Positions 27,063 through 35,491 of a stretch of DNA of 64,000 nucleotides are shown in pieces (position 1 is the first letter of the stretch; each line of letters starts with the position of its first letter). A model generated the notes under the pieces. That model was not told the DNA's origin. It saw only the letters and a list, made by a program, of their open reading frames with translations, and made no database searches. The stretch covers positions 13,869 to 77,868 of the forward strand of contig JAYVMW010000051.1 of assembly GCA_043758755.1 (NCBI GenBank). Reading direction: 5' to 3'. The position numbers and the translations under genes are program-made. This DNA comes from Solimicrobium sp043758755. Lineage in GTDB: Bacteria > Pseudomonadota > Gammaproteobacteria > Burkholderiales > Burkholderiaceae_D.

Positions 27063-27180
27063 TCATCATCACTTTGAAATTCGACAGTGATGAATTAATT
27101 TTTTGCCGCTCCATCTGAAATTCCGCCGAAAAAATAAGATTGCCCAGCAATCACAATTCTAATGAGAAAAGAGGAAGACA

Positions 27181-30100
27181 ATGCCCTATCCAATGACTAA
27201 ACAAAAATTAATGAGTCTGGCCGTTGCCAGTGCCTGCGCGGCGCTGGTGAGCCAGGCTTATGCGCAGGAAGTCGCTCAGGCAACTGCAACACCGACTACT
27301 GCTTCTGCAGCACCTGACGCAGAAGGCGTACAGGCCGTTGTCGTCACGGGTATTCGTGCCAGTATGCAGTCAACACTGAATCTGAAACGCGATTCAGACG
27401 GTATCGTCGACGGCATTGTTGCTGAAGACATGGGCAAGTTCCCTGATACCAATCTGGCTGAATCGCTGCAGCGTATCAGTGGCGTATCGATCGATCGTAC
27501 CGATGGTGAAGGACAGCTGGTTACGGTGCGTGGCCTGGGTCCGGATTTCAACCTGGTGCTGTTAAATGGCCGTCAGATGCCGACGACCAATCTGGGCGAC
27601 CGTGGCGGCCGTTCATTCGACTTTTCAAATTTGTCGCCAGATGCCGTTTCCCAGTTGCAGGTTTATAAAACCGGCCGGGTAGAAGATGCTGCGGGTGGCA
27701 TTGGTGCCACAATCAACGTCATGACAGCGCGTCCGTTCGACAATCCTGGCTTTCATTCCAGCATCAGCATCACCGGTGTCGATGACAAATCGGCCAACAA
27801 CCTGCCGTCGCAAATGCAGTTCAGCAAAATTACGCCGGAAGCTTCCGGCATGTACAGCAATACCAGTGAAGACGGCAGGTTTGGCGTTGCGATCAATGCC
27901 AGCTATCAAAAACGTGATTCCGGCTACAACCAGGCCGGCTCACCAAACGGCTTTCAGGGACCGTTCCCGGCCTCCAACGCGACCAGCCTGACTGACGGTC
28001 ACGCGTTGGGCACGACTACCAATGGTCCTACCGGCAATTCTATTTATGTCATGCCGCAAAACTTTGGTTACGACGTGTTCAGCGTCCAGGAAACACGTAC
28101 CAATGATCAGGTGGTTTTTCAGTTCAAGCCTAACAATGAATTGCTGACCACACTGGACTTCACTTATGCCGAACACAAAATCCATACCCTGCACAATGAA
28201 TTAAGTGCCTGGTTCAGCGCTTCGCCAACCTCGACGTCGAGCTGGCCAAGCGGCAGTGCAGTTTCACCTTTGTCCTATACAGAAAACTACACCACACCAC
28301 AGGACGTTTCATCAGTTGATGCTGACTATGCGACCAAGACCAAAAACGAATCAATCGGCTTCAATGCGGTCTGGAAGTACTCTGCAAAACTGAAATTTGT
28401 TTTTGATGCGCATCATTCCAGTGCCGAGTCGGGTGCAGACAGTCCTTGGGGCAGTGCCAATGACATGTCCAACGCCAGTTTCAGCCGCACTTCCACTACG
28501 ATTGATTACACCCATACGCTGCCTGTGATGAGCATGCCTGTGGATCTGGCAGCAGCACCAATTCAGGCTACCGGTTCATGGTTCCAGAACGGCTGGCAAA
28601 AAGCAACGGTGGATCAGGTTCAGGCATCCGGCAACTGGAAAGTTTCGGACGCGTCAAATCTGAATTTCGGTATCGGTCAGGCCGACAACACCAACCACAA
28701 TACCTTCTCTCAGGTTCAGAACAATGGCTGGGGTAACACGGCATTCCCGGCCGGCTCGTTCCCGGCCAGCCTGTATACGTCCTACCATTTGCCCAATTAT
28801 TTCAGCAACATTCCCGGCTATAACACGCCAGGCATGTTCAGTCAGCTGTTCGTAGCGAATTTCGCAACCCTGCGTGCACAGACCGCGTCCGTGATGGCGG
28901 CAAACGGCCTTATCGGTTCCGGTGGTGGCTACCTGCCAAGCAATACCCCGACTTCAGACAGTAAGATCCAGGAAAATACCACCTCGGCCTACGCTTCTTA
29001 CAACACAGACTGGGATACCACGATTCCATTCCATTCCAGTATTGGATTGCGTTTTGAGCATACTGCCGTTACCGCCACGGCGCTGGCGCAGCCGGCAACC
29101 GGCGTGACATGGGTTTCGCAGAATGAACTGCCGCTGACGCTGGGCGGTGCAGATTATGCAAACACCACATCGTCGTACAGCAACGTGCTTCCTGATATCA
29201 ATCTTGACTGGGATCTGCGTCAGGACGTTAAATTGCGCGCCAGTGTCGGGGAAACGATTGGTCGCGCCCGTTACGACCAGATGCAGGGCAGCCTGGCACT
29301 TGGTGGTACCGCCAGCACTTACAACGGTACTGCCAGTGTAGGTAATCCGGCATTGAAACCGGTCAAATCAAAAAATCTGGATTTGTCAGCTGAATGGTAT
29401 TTCGACAAGCAGAGCGTGTTATCGGCCGGTTTCTTCCGCAAAGTGCTGGACAACTATGCAGGACAGGCCGTCATCAGCCAGCCTCTGTATAACCTGCATA
29501 CCCCGGTCGGTGGCGCTTACTACAACTCGGCCCTGTCGCATGGCTGCGGCGTGGCAGATACCAACTGTATCCGCAACTATATTCTGACCAACTATAACGG
29601 TCAGCCTGGCGTTACGGCAACGGGTCCGGCCAATACGGCCGGCATCATACCGGGCAATATTGCAGGTCTGTCTTCGGATCCGCTGTTAATGTTCAATACC
29701 GACACCTACGTCAATGAAAAAACAGCGAATCTGAACGGTCTGGAATTCAACTTCCAGCATATGTTTGGTACCAGCGGCTTTGGCGTCCAGTCGAATTACA
29801 CCTATGTCCATTCGCCTCTGAAATACGACAATAACAGTCTGGATGCCGTGACTCAGTTTGCGATTGTGGGTCTGTCCAACTCGGCCAATCTGGTTGGTAT
29901 TTATGAAGACAAGCAGTGGTCGGTGCGTTTGGCCTATAACTGGCGCGACAAGTTCCTGGCCGCTACAACCCAGCCTGGCGGCAATAATGGTCCTACTTAC
30001 ACGGATGCCTACGGTCAGGTTGACATGACGGTCGGGTACACCGTCAACCCAAGCTTGAGCTTCCAGTTTGACGCCGTCAATCTGAACAATGCGATTCTCA

Positions 30101-30186
30101 AACAGGTGGGCCGTACGGATCAGGAAGTTGAAATGGTTACCCAAACCGGTCCGCGTTTCATGCTCGGTGCACGCTATAAATTCTGA
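27181..30186 (+). CDS. TonB-dependent outer-membrane receptor (Xanthomonas/Caulobacter type)
   Basis: A 1001-residue receptor. Signal peptide ending SQAYA-QEV, a Thr/Ala-rich spacer, then a TonB box-like VQAVVVTGIRASMQSTLNLKR and the plug domain (FPDTNLAESLQRISGVSIDR, VTVRGLGPDFNLVLLNGRQMP, GRVEDAAGGIGATINVMTARP). The remainder is beta-barrel rich in Asn/Ser/Thr/Tyr, ending in GARYKF with the terminal Phe required for barrel assembly. This is the large TonB-Xanth-Caul subfamily (TIGR01782) used for oligosaccharide import. AGAGGAAG lies just before the ATG. Regulated by the operator-promoter at 27021 and followed by a terminator hairpin. Confidence 0.95.
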   Translation: MPYPMTKQKLMSLAVASACAALVSQAYAQEVAQATATPTTASAAPDAEGVQAVVVTGIRASMQSTLNLKRDSDGIVDGIVAEDMGKFPDTNLAESLQRISGVSIDRTDGEGQLVTVRGLGPDFNLVLLNGRQMPTTNLGDRGGRSFDFSNLSPDAVSQLQVYKTGRVEDAAGGIGATINVMTARPFDNPGFHSSISITGVDDKSANNLPSQMQFSKITPEASGMYSNTSEDGRFGVAINASYQKRDSGYNQAGSPNGFQGPFPASNATSLTDGHALGTTTNGPTGNSIYVMPQNFGYDVFSVQETRTNDQVVFQFKPNNELLTTLDFTYAEHKIHTLHNELSAWFSASPTSTSSWPSGSAVSPLSYTENYTTPQDVSSVDADYATKTKNESIGFNAVWKYSAKLKFVFDAHHSSAESGADSPWGSANDMSNASFSRTSTTIDYTHTLPVMSMPVDLAAAPIQATGSWFQNGWQKATVDQVQASGNWKVSDASNLNFGIGQADNTNHNTFSQVQNNGWGNTAFPAGSFPASLYTSYHLPNYFSNIPGYNTPGMFSQLFVANFATLRAQTASVMAANGLIGSGGGYLPSNTPTSDSKIQENTTSAYASYNTDWDTTIPFHSSIGLRFEHTAVTATALAQPATGVTWVSQNELPLTLGGADYANTTSSYSNVLPDINLDWDLRQDVKLRASVGETIGRARYDQMQGSLALGGTASTYNGTASVGNPALKPVKSKNLDLSAEWYFDKQSVLSAGFFRKVLDNYAGQAVISQPLYNLHTPVGGAYYNSALSHGCGVADTNCIRNYILTNYNGQPGVTATGPANTAGIIPGNIAGLSSDPLLMFNTDTYVNEKTANLNGLEFNFQHMFGTSGFGVQSNYTYVHSPLKYDNNSLDAVTQFAIVGLSNSANLVGIYEDKQWSVRLAYNWRDKFLAATTQPGGNNGPTYTDAYGQVDMTVGYTVNPSLSFQFDAVNLNNAILKQVGRTDQEVEMVTQTGPRFMLGARYKF

Positions 30187-30246
30187 TCATCAAGGCAACG
30201 AAAATCAGAACCGGTCAGCCTGATGTGAATCAGGTTTGACCAATAA

Positions 30247-30280
30247 AACAGGTCATTGGGATACAATGACCTGTTTCTTT
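30247..30280 (+). terminator. Rho-independent terminator after the TonB receptor gene
   Basis: Perfect 12-base arms AACAGGTCATTG and CAATGACCTGTT around a five-base loop, followed by TCTTT. It lies 60 bases past the receptor stop and 32 before the halogenase start. It would end or attenuate the receptor transcript and lower expression of the halogenase cassette. Confidence 0.8.
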
Positions 30281-30311
30281 ATGGCATGTAATTCGGCACA
30301 GGGATTATTTT

Positions 30312-31865
30312 ATGAACAGCGGCACGGTCAAGCACATCGTGATTGCAGGAGGTGGCAGCGCCGGATGGCTGAGCGCCGCGCTGATCGCAGCCCAGCATCA
30401 GGCGGTTGAAGGCAGCCCCGCTCTGCAGGTAACACTGATCGAGTCACCCGACGTCGCGCCCATAGGCGTGGGTGAAGGTACCTGGCCGAGCATGCGCATG
30501 ACGCTGAAGAAAATCGGAGTCAGCGAAGCCGACTTCATGCGGGAGTGTGATGCCTCGTTCAAGCAGGGTTCACGTTTCAATGGCTGGACCAGCGGCAAAG
30601 AAAATGACTTTTATTTCCATCCATTCACCATGCCGCACGGCGAAGGCGACGCCGATCTGGTCGCAGCCTGGCAGCACGGATATGCAGACCGACCGTTTGC
30701 CGAAGTGGTCTGCCCCCAGCCCGAGCTGTGTTTGCAGGGCAAGGCACCCAAACAAATTACCACCCCCGAATATGCAGCGGTAGCCAACTATGGCTACCAT
30801 CTGGACGCCGTGAACTTTGGCCTGTTTCTGCGCCGGCACTGCGTTGAACGGCTTGGTGTACGACACTTATCCGACCATATACTTTCAGTCAGCTCGCATG
30901 CAAACGGCGACATCGCAGCACTGCAGACCCGCAACAACGGCGCGGTCGAAGGCGACCTGTTTATCGACTGCACCGGCATGCAGTCCATGCTGCTCGGCGG
31001 GCATTATGGCATTGCATTTTTGCCGCAAAAGCACGTCCTGTTCAACGATACCGCACTGGCGGTTCAGGTCCCCTGTCCGGATGTAAACAGTCCGATTGCC
31101 TCGCAGACCCTGTCAACGGCACAGCAGCACGGCTGGATCTGGGATATCGGTCTGCCGACCCGGCGCGGCATTGGCTACGTCTATTCCAGCGCGCACGGCA
31201 GCGACGAACAGGCTGAACTGGCGCTGCGTGCGTATGTGGCGAACCACGGTGGTCCAACAGATATTGCCACCCCACGCAAACTGTCCTTTAATCCAGGCTA
31301 CCGGCAACAGTTCTGGCACCGCAACTGCGTGGCTATCGGTCAGTCGGCCGGGTTTATCGAGCCGCTCGAAGCGTCCGCGCTGGTCATGGTCGAACTGTCC
31401 GCAGCCCTGCTCAGTGAACAGATGCCGGTTACGCGCGAAACCATGGATATTCTGGCCCGTCGCTTCAACGATACCTTCACCTACCGGTGGGAACGCGTCA
31501 TCGATTTTCTGAAACTGCACTATGTGCTGACCAAACGCACCGACACCGATTACTGGCGCGACAACTGCCGTGCCGAGACGATACCGGTTCATCTGGCCGA
31601 ACTGCTGAAACTGTGGTGTTACCACAATCCGTCGCGCCATGACTTTTTCCGGATTGCAGAACTGTTTCCGGCGGAAAGCTACCAGTACATACTGTACGGC
31701 ATGGGCTTCAAAACTGAAGCCGCAGTGCTGACTCCGGCTAACCCGCAACGCGCCAACGGCTATATCCGTGATGCGGCAGTTTTAAAAGATAAAATGCTTT
31801 CGGGCTTGCCGGGCAACCGGGAACTGATACAACATATCGTGCAGCACGGTATGCACAAGATATGA
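30312..31865 (+). CDS. Flavin-dependent tryptophan halogenase-family protein (first copy)
   Basis: A 517-residue PF04820 protein. FAD-binding GGGSAGW near the N-terminus; GVGEGTWPSM; the catalytic Lys equivalent at Lys84 in ASFKQGSRFNGW; FIDCTGMQSMLLG; the halogenase-type W-x-W-x-I motif as WIWDIGL (the usual Pro is Gly); and GFIEPLEASAL holding the Glu of the active site. All catalytic residues are present, so flavin-dependent chemistry is likely. Proteins of this subgroup sit next to TonB receptors in polysaccharide loci and their substrate is unknown; a free-tryptophan halogenase role is not implied by context. Confidence 0.88.
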   Translation: MNSGTVKHIVIAGGGSAGWLSAALIAAQHQAVEGSPALQVTLIESPDVAPIGVGEGTWPSMRMTLKKIGVSEADFMRECDASFKQGSRFNGWTSGKENDFYFHPFTMPHGEGDADLVAAWQHGYADRPFAEVVCPQPELCLQGKAPKQITTPEYAAVANYGYHLDAVNFGLFLRRHCVERLGVRHLSDHILSVSSHANGDIAALQTRNNGAVEGDLFIDCTGMQSMLLGGHYGIAFLPQKHVLFNDTALAVQVPCPDVNSPIASQTLSTAQQHGWIWDIGLPTRRGIGYVYSSAHGSDEQAELALRAYVANHGGPTDIATPRKLSFNPGYRQQFWHRNCVAIGQSAGFIEPLEASALVMVELSAALLSEQMPVTRETMDILARRFNDTFTYRWERVIDFLKLHYVLTKRTDTDYWRDNCRAETIPVHLAELLKLWCYHNPSRHDFFRIAELFPAESYQYILYGMGFKTEAAVLTPANPQRANGYIRDAAVLKDKMLSGLPGNRELIQHIVQHGMHKI

Positions 31866-32614
31866 AAAAATTGAACAACAACACGGATAAAACTATGGCC
31901 AAGGCTGAATTACTCAATAACGTCGATCACAAAGACCTGCGCGTCATCACCAGACGGGCGGCCGAATACGGTGACGACACGATTATCGTCAGTACCTTCC
32001 CGTCCGAATTTGTGCATATTCAGGCGCACTACCCGATCGTGTTTCGCAAGACGCAGGAAGGGTTGAGCTTTGAAGCGTTTGCCCTGCTCGGTTTTGTACC
32101 CGGCGAAAATCTGTTTCTGGGACCGGATGGCTGGACTGTCAACTACGTGCCCCTTACCATCCAGCGCCAGCCATTTCTGATCGGCGTCTCCGGTGAAGAT
32201 CTGACCGTCCATGTACAGCTCGATTCTCCACGCATTGCCACCAACCCGGGTGAAGGTGAAGCCGTGTTCCTCACCCATGGCAGTCCAACAGAATTTCTGG
32301 AACGGATCAATTCCACACTGCTGGCAATTCATCAGGGCGTACAGGCCATGCCGGCTTTCATTTCGGCCCTGATTCAGCATGAGCTGCTCGAAGCGTTTGC
32401 AGTCGATGTCGAACTCGAAGATGGCTCCAAACACCGGCTCGACGGTTTTTATACCGTCAATCAAGACCGTCTGAACAAGCTGAGCGGCGCCGCACTGGAA
32501 CAACTGCAGCGTGCCGGCTACCTGCAACCCATCTACATGGTGATTGCCTCCATGGTCAATTTCCGCGACCTGATCGAAAGAAAGAACCGTTTACATGCAC
32601 GGCGCGCCGCTTAA
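31862..32614 (+). CDS. SapC-family protein
   Basis: A 250-residue PF07277 protein. The family pattern is seen: HYPIVFRKTQEG (often HYPIVF in SapC), FEAFALLGFVPGENLFL, WTVNYVPLTIQRQPFLIG, and a C-terminal HRLDGFYTVNQDRLNKLSGAALEQLQRAGYLQPIYM. Cytoplasmic, no signal. Named after an S-layer accessory of Campylobacter, but its function in TonB-receptor cassettes is not known. The ATG at 31862 overlaps the halogenase stop as ATGA; a second in-frame ATG lies at 31895. It overlaps the next gene by 20 bases, so three genes are tightly coupled. Confidence 0.88.
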   Translation: MKKLNNNTDKTMAKAELLNNVDHKDLRVITRRAAEYGDDTIIVSTFPSEFVHIQAHYPIVFRKTQEGLSFEAFALLGFVPGENLFLGPDGWTVNYVPLTIQRQPFLIGVSGEDLTVHVQLDSPRIATNPGEGEAVFLTHGSPTEFLERINSTLLAIHQGVQAMPAFISALIQHELLEAFAVDVELEDGSKHRLDGFYTVNQDRLNKLSGAALEQLQRAGYLQPIYMVIASMVNFRDLIERKNRLHARRAA

Positions 32615-33623
32615 ACCCCTGCAACCGGTACGCGAAATCGCCGGCCTGACACCGGCGCAGCTCACCGATGAAATCCTGACTTGCGCAGAACCTCTGATCC
32701 TCAGAGGACTGGTTGCATCCTGGCCGATGGTGCAGGCAGCACTGACATCGCAGCAGGACGCCGATGCGTATCTGCGTCGTTTCTACCGCGATGCCACCAT
32801 GACCGTCATGCACGCTTCGCCCGAGGTGGGTGAGCGGTTCTTTTACAATGACGATCTCAGTGGTTTCAATTACGCCTCGTCGCGCGTCCGACTGGACCAG
32901 ATACTCGATGCGCTGCGTGACCATCTGCATGATGAAAAACCCCCTGCGATTTATATAGGTTCCTCGGCCATCGACAATTATCTGCCGGGGTTTCGCAGCG
33001 AAAATGACCTCGAAGCACTCAAGGCACACGACCCGCTGGTCAACATCTGGATCGGTAACCGTACCCGCATTCCGGCGCACTTTGACCTGCCCGACAATAT
33101 TGCCTGCATCGCAGCCGGACGACGCCGCTTCACCGTGTTTCCACCAGACCAGCTCAGCAATCTGTATATCGGCCCGTTCGATCTGACCCCGGCCGGGCAG
33201 GCCATCAGTCTGGTCGATTTTGCCAAACCCGACCATGAAAAATTTCCCCGCTTCGCTACTGCGCTGGAGCATGCCCAGGTTGCCGAGCTCGACACCGGCG
33301 ACGCACTGTTCCTGCCCAGTATGTGGTGGCACCATGTTGAAGCCCTCGACAGCTTCAACATACTGATCAATTACTGGTGGCGCCAGTCACCCGGCTACAT
33401 GGATACGCCACTGATCACGCTCATGCATGCCATGCTGACCATGCGCGATCTGCCGCCGGCACAGCGTTCGGCCTGGAAGGAGCTGTTCCGGCACTACGTG
33501 TTTGACAGTGATGGCACCGAGGTGAAACACATACCGGAAGCTGCACGCGGAATGCTGGCGCCATTTACCGATGATTCGGCCCGCGCGTTGCGTGCCAATC
33601 TGCTCAACAAGATGAAGAGATGA
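32595..33623 (+). CDS. JmjC/cupin-8-type 2-oxoglutarate/Fe(II) hydroxylase
   Basis: A 342-residue cupin_8 (JmjC-like) protein. It opens PLILRGLVASWPM, the usual start of the family. The metal site is HFD in IPAHFDLPDNIACIAAGRRRFTVFPP, with the distal His in SMWWHHVEAL near 255, and the NYWWR strand close by. Such enzymes hydroxylate side chains of proteins or small molecules in the cytoplasm. It is co-translated with SapC and lies between two halogenase genes, so joint action on one substrate is plausible but unproven. Confidence 0.88.
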   Translation: MHGAPLKPLQPVREIAGLTPAQLTDEILTCAEPLILRGLVASWPMVQAALTSQQDADAYLRRFYRDATMTVMHASPEVGERFFYNDDLSGFNYASSRVRLDQILDALRDHLHDEKPPAIYIGSSAIDNYLPGFRSENDLEALKAHDPLVNIWIGNRTRIPAHFDLPDNIACIAAGRRRFTVFPPDQLSNLYIGPFDLTPAGQAISLVDFAKPDHEKFPRFATALEHAQVAELDTGDALFLPSMWWHHVEALDSFNILINYWWRQSPGYMDTPLITLMHAMLTMRDLPPAQRSAWKELFRHYVFDSDGTEVKHIPEAARGMLAPFTDDSARALRANLLNKMKR

Positions 33624-33649
33624 CCTTGGCCGGTGGCAAATTCCGAAAC

Positions 33650-33668
33650 GGTGCAATGTCATTGCACC
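33650..33668. repeat. Interspersed palindrome, copy 2
   Basis: GGTGCAATGTCATTGCACC, same 8-base arms as copies at 14448 and 39776 with a different three-base loop. It occupies the spacer between the JmjC gene and the second halogenase gene, immediately ahead of the latter's ribosome site. Confidence 0.8.
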
Positions 33669-33702
33669 CTACAAAATAGATAAAAATCTGGAGACAATAA
33701 CA

Positions 33703-35202
33703 ATGGATCAAAGCAAACCCAAAAAACCAATACAGCGCGTCATCATTGCCGGCGGCGGCACCGCCGGATGGAATGCGGCAGCGGCCATCTCCAAGATCTT
33801 GGGGAAAATTCTCGACATTACCCTGATCGAGTCGGACGAAATTGCAACAATAGGCGTGGGCGAAGCAACCATTCCGTCAATGATTGCGTTCCACAATCTG
33901 CTCGAAATCAACGAACCGGAATTCATGGCCACCACCCAGGCCACGTTCAAGCTCGGCATCAGTTTTGAAAACTGGCGCAACGTCAACGAACACTATTTTC
34001 ATTCCTTCGGCCATACCGGCACCGATCACTGGACCGCCGGATTTCAGCATTTCTGGCACAAGGGGCTGGAGCGCGAACTGGCTGCCGATTTTGGCGAATA
34101 CTGTCTCGAAGTCAAGGCAGCCGAGGCCGGACGCTTTGCCAAACTGCCCAACAACAAACTGAATTATGCGTTCCACCTGGACGCCAGCCTGTATGCCAAA
34201 TACCTGCGCAGGATGAGCGAGGCGTTCGGTGTAAAACGGGTCGAAGGCAAGATCAGCAAGGTCGAAACCGATGCTGCAACCGGTCACATCACTTCACTGC
34301 GACTCGACTCGGGTGCCAACCTGGAAGCGGATCTGTTTATCGACTGCACCGGCTTTCGCGCTCTGCTGATCGGCCAGACTATGAAGGTGGGTTACGAAGA
34401 CTGGTCGCACTGGCTGTTTTGCGACAGTGCGATTGCGGTCCAGACTGAATCGGTCGGCCCGCCCCATCCTTACACGCGCTCGATCGCACACGAGGCCGGC
34501 TGGCAATGGCGCATACCGCTGCAGCACCGGGTCGGCAATGGCATCACCTTTTCCAGTCGCTACACTGATGAAGCGACGGCGCGCGCGACGCTGCTGGGCA
34601 ATATCGAAGGCCGGATACTGACTGAACCGCGTCTGATCCGCTTCAAACCCGGTCAGCGTGAAAAAACCTGGCAGGGCAACTGCATTGCGCTGGGTCTGTC
34701 GAGCGGCTTTCTGGAACCGATTGAATCAACCAGCATCTATCTGATTCAGCGCAATCTGATCCGGCTCTTGCAGATGTTCCCGACCAACGGCATCTGCGAC
34801 GCCGATGTTAATGAATTCAACATGCAGTGCGCGCAGGAACTTGAACATATCCGCGACTTCATCATTCTTCACTACCACGTCACCAACCGGCGCGACACGC
34901 CGTTCTGGCGCGACTGCAGCAGCATGGCCATTCCGGCATCGCTGCAACACAGAATCGATCTGTTCCGCGAAACCGGCCGGGTATTTCGTGCGCCCAACGA
35001 ATTGTTTGCCGAAAATTCCTGGATTCAGGTCATGCTCGGGCAAGGCATCATGCCGCAACAGCATCATCAATCCGCCGACCTGATGGGTGACCCGGAATTG
35101 ACGCGGTTTCTTGAAGGCATACGCAATAACGTTGCGCAAACGGTTCAGAAATTGCCGCCGCATAAGGAGTTTGTGCAACGTTATTGCGCTGCAAAAATGT
35201 GA
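33703..35202 (+). CDS. Flavin-dependent tryptophan halogenase-family protein (second copy)
   Basis: A 499-residue PF04820 protein, distinct from the first copy but of the same family. FAD motif IIAGGGTAGWNAAA, GVGEATIPSM, catalytic Lys83 in ATFKLGISFENW, FIDCTGFRALLIG, canonical WQWRIPL motif, and SSGFLEPIESTSIYLIQ with the active-site Glu. The C-terminal region has the LHYHVTNRRDTPFWRDC block of the family. Full halogenase machinery is present. CTGGAGA precedes the ATG. It closes the cassette; xylR follows after about 290 bases. Confidence 0.9.
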   Translation: MDQSKPKKPIQRVIIAGGGTAGWNAAAAISKILGKILDITLIESDEIATIGVGEATIPSMIAFHNLLEINEPEFMATTQATFKLGISFENWRNVNEHYFHSFGHTGTDHWTAGFQHFWHKGLERELAADFGEYCLEVKAAEAGRFAKLPNNKLNYAFHLDASLYAKYLRRMSEAFGVKRVEGKISKVETDAATGHITSLRLDSGANLEADLFIDCTGFRALLIGQTMKVGYEDWSHWLFCDSAIAVQTESVGPPHPYTRSIAHEAGWQWRIPLQHRVGNGITFSSRYTDEATARATLLGNIEGRILTEPRLIRFKPGQREKTWQGNCIALGLSSGFLEPIESTSIYLIQRNLIRLLQMFPTNGICDADVNEFNMQCAQELEHIRDFIILHYHVTNRRDTPFWRDCSSMAIPASLQHRIDLFRETGRVFRAPNELFAENSWIQVMLGQGIMPQQHHQSADLMGDPELTRFLEGIRNNVAQTVQKLPPHKEFVQRYCAAKM

Positions 35203-35352
35203 AGTACCTGTGCGATTTTTTTCGCAGGACTGGCACCGCAAACAACACACTGAAATACCAAGAAAACGATTTCATAATAATTTCGGCGCGAACCGGAAGA
35301 CCAGTTGTGAAATCTCAATGGGAAAAGCATTTTCTCGTGATACCATCTTGCA

Positions 35353-35432
35353 TTAGTTTGATTGTCATACAAATTACCCGCCACAGGTAAATTAAGCAGT
35401 TGATTGATAGTTCGATTCATCATCGCAACTAA
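35353..35432 (+). promoter_or_regulatory. Possible XylR sites upstream of xylR
   Basis: In the 289-base spacer before xylR there is a half-site TTAGTTTGAT at 35353-35362, identical to the left arm of the xylB operator, and an imperfect 25-base palindrome at 35408-35432 with arms TAGTTCGAT and ATCGCAACTA. The 25-base spacing resembles the XylR operators of Firmicutes more than the 21-base sites elsewhere in this window. They suggest autoregulation. Confidence 0.4.
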
Positions 35433-35491
35433 ATTCACCATTGAGCACGTGGCTAAAAAAAGCATCATTTAAAAACGCAGGGGATAAGGTC

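Noticed and set aside
30312..35202. The halogenase genes as a tryptophan-derived antibiotic cluster
   Set aside because: No tryptophan-modifying biosynthetic genes, NRPS/PKS or exporter accompany them; the context is a TonB receptor and sugar genes.
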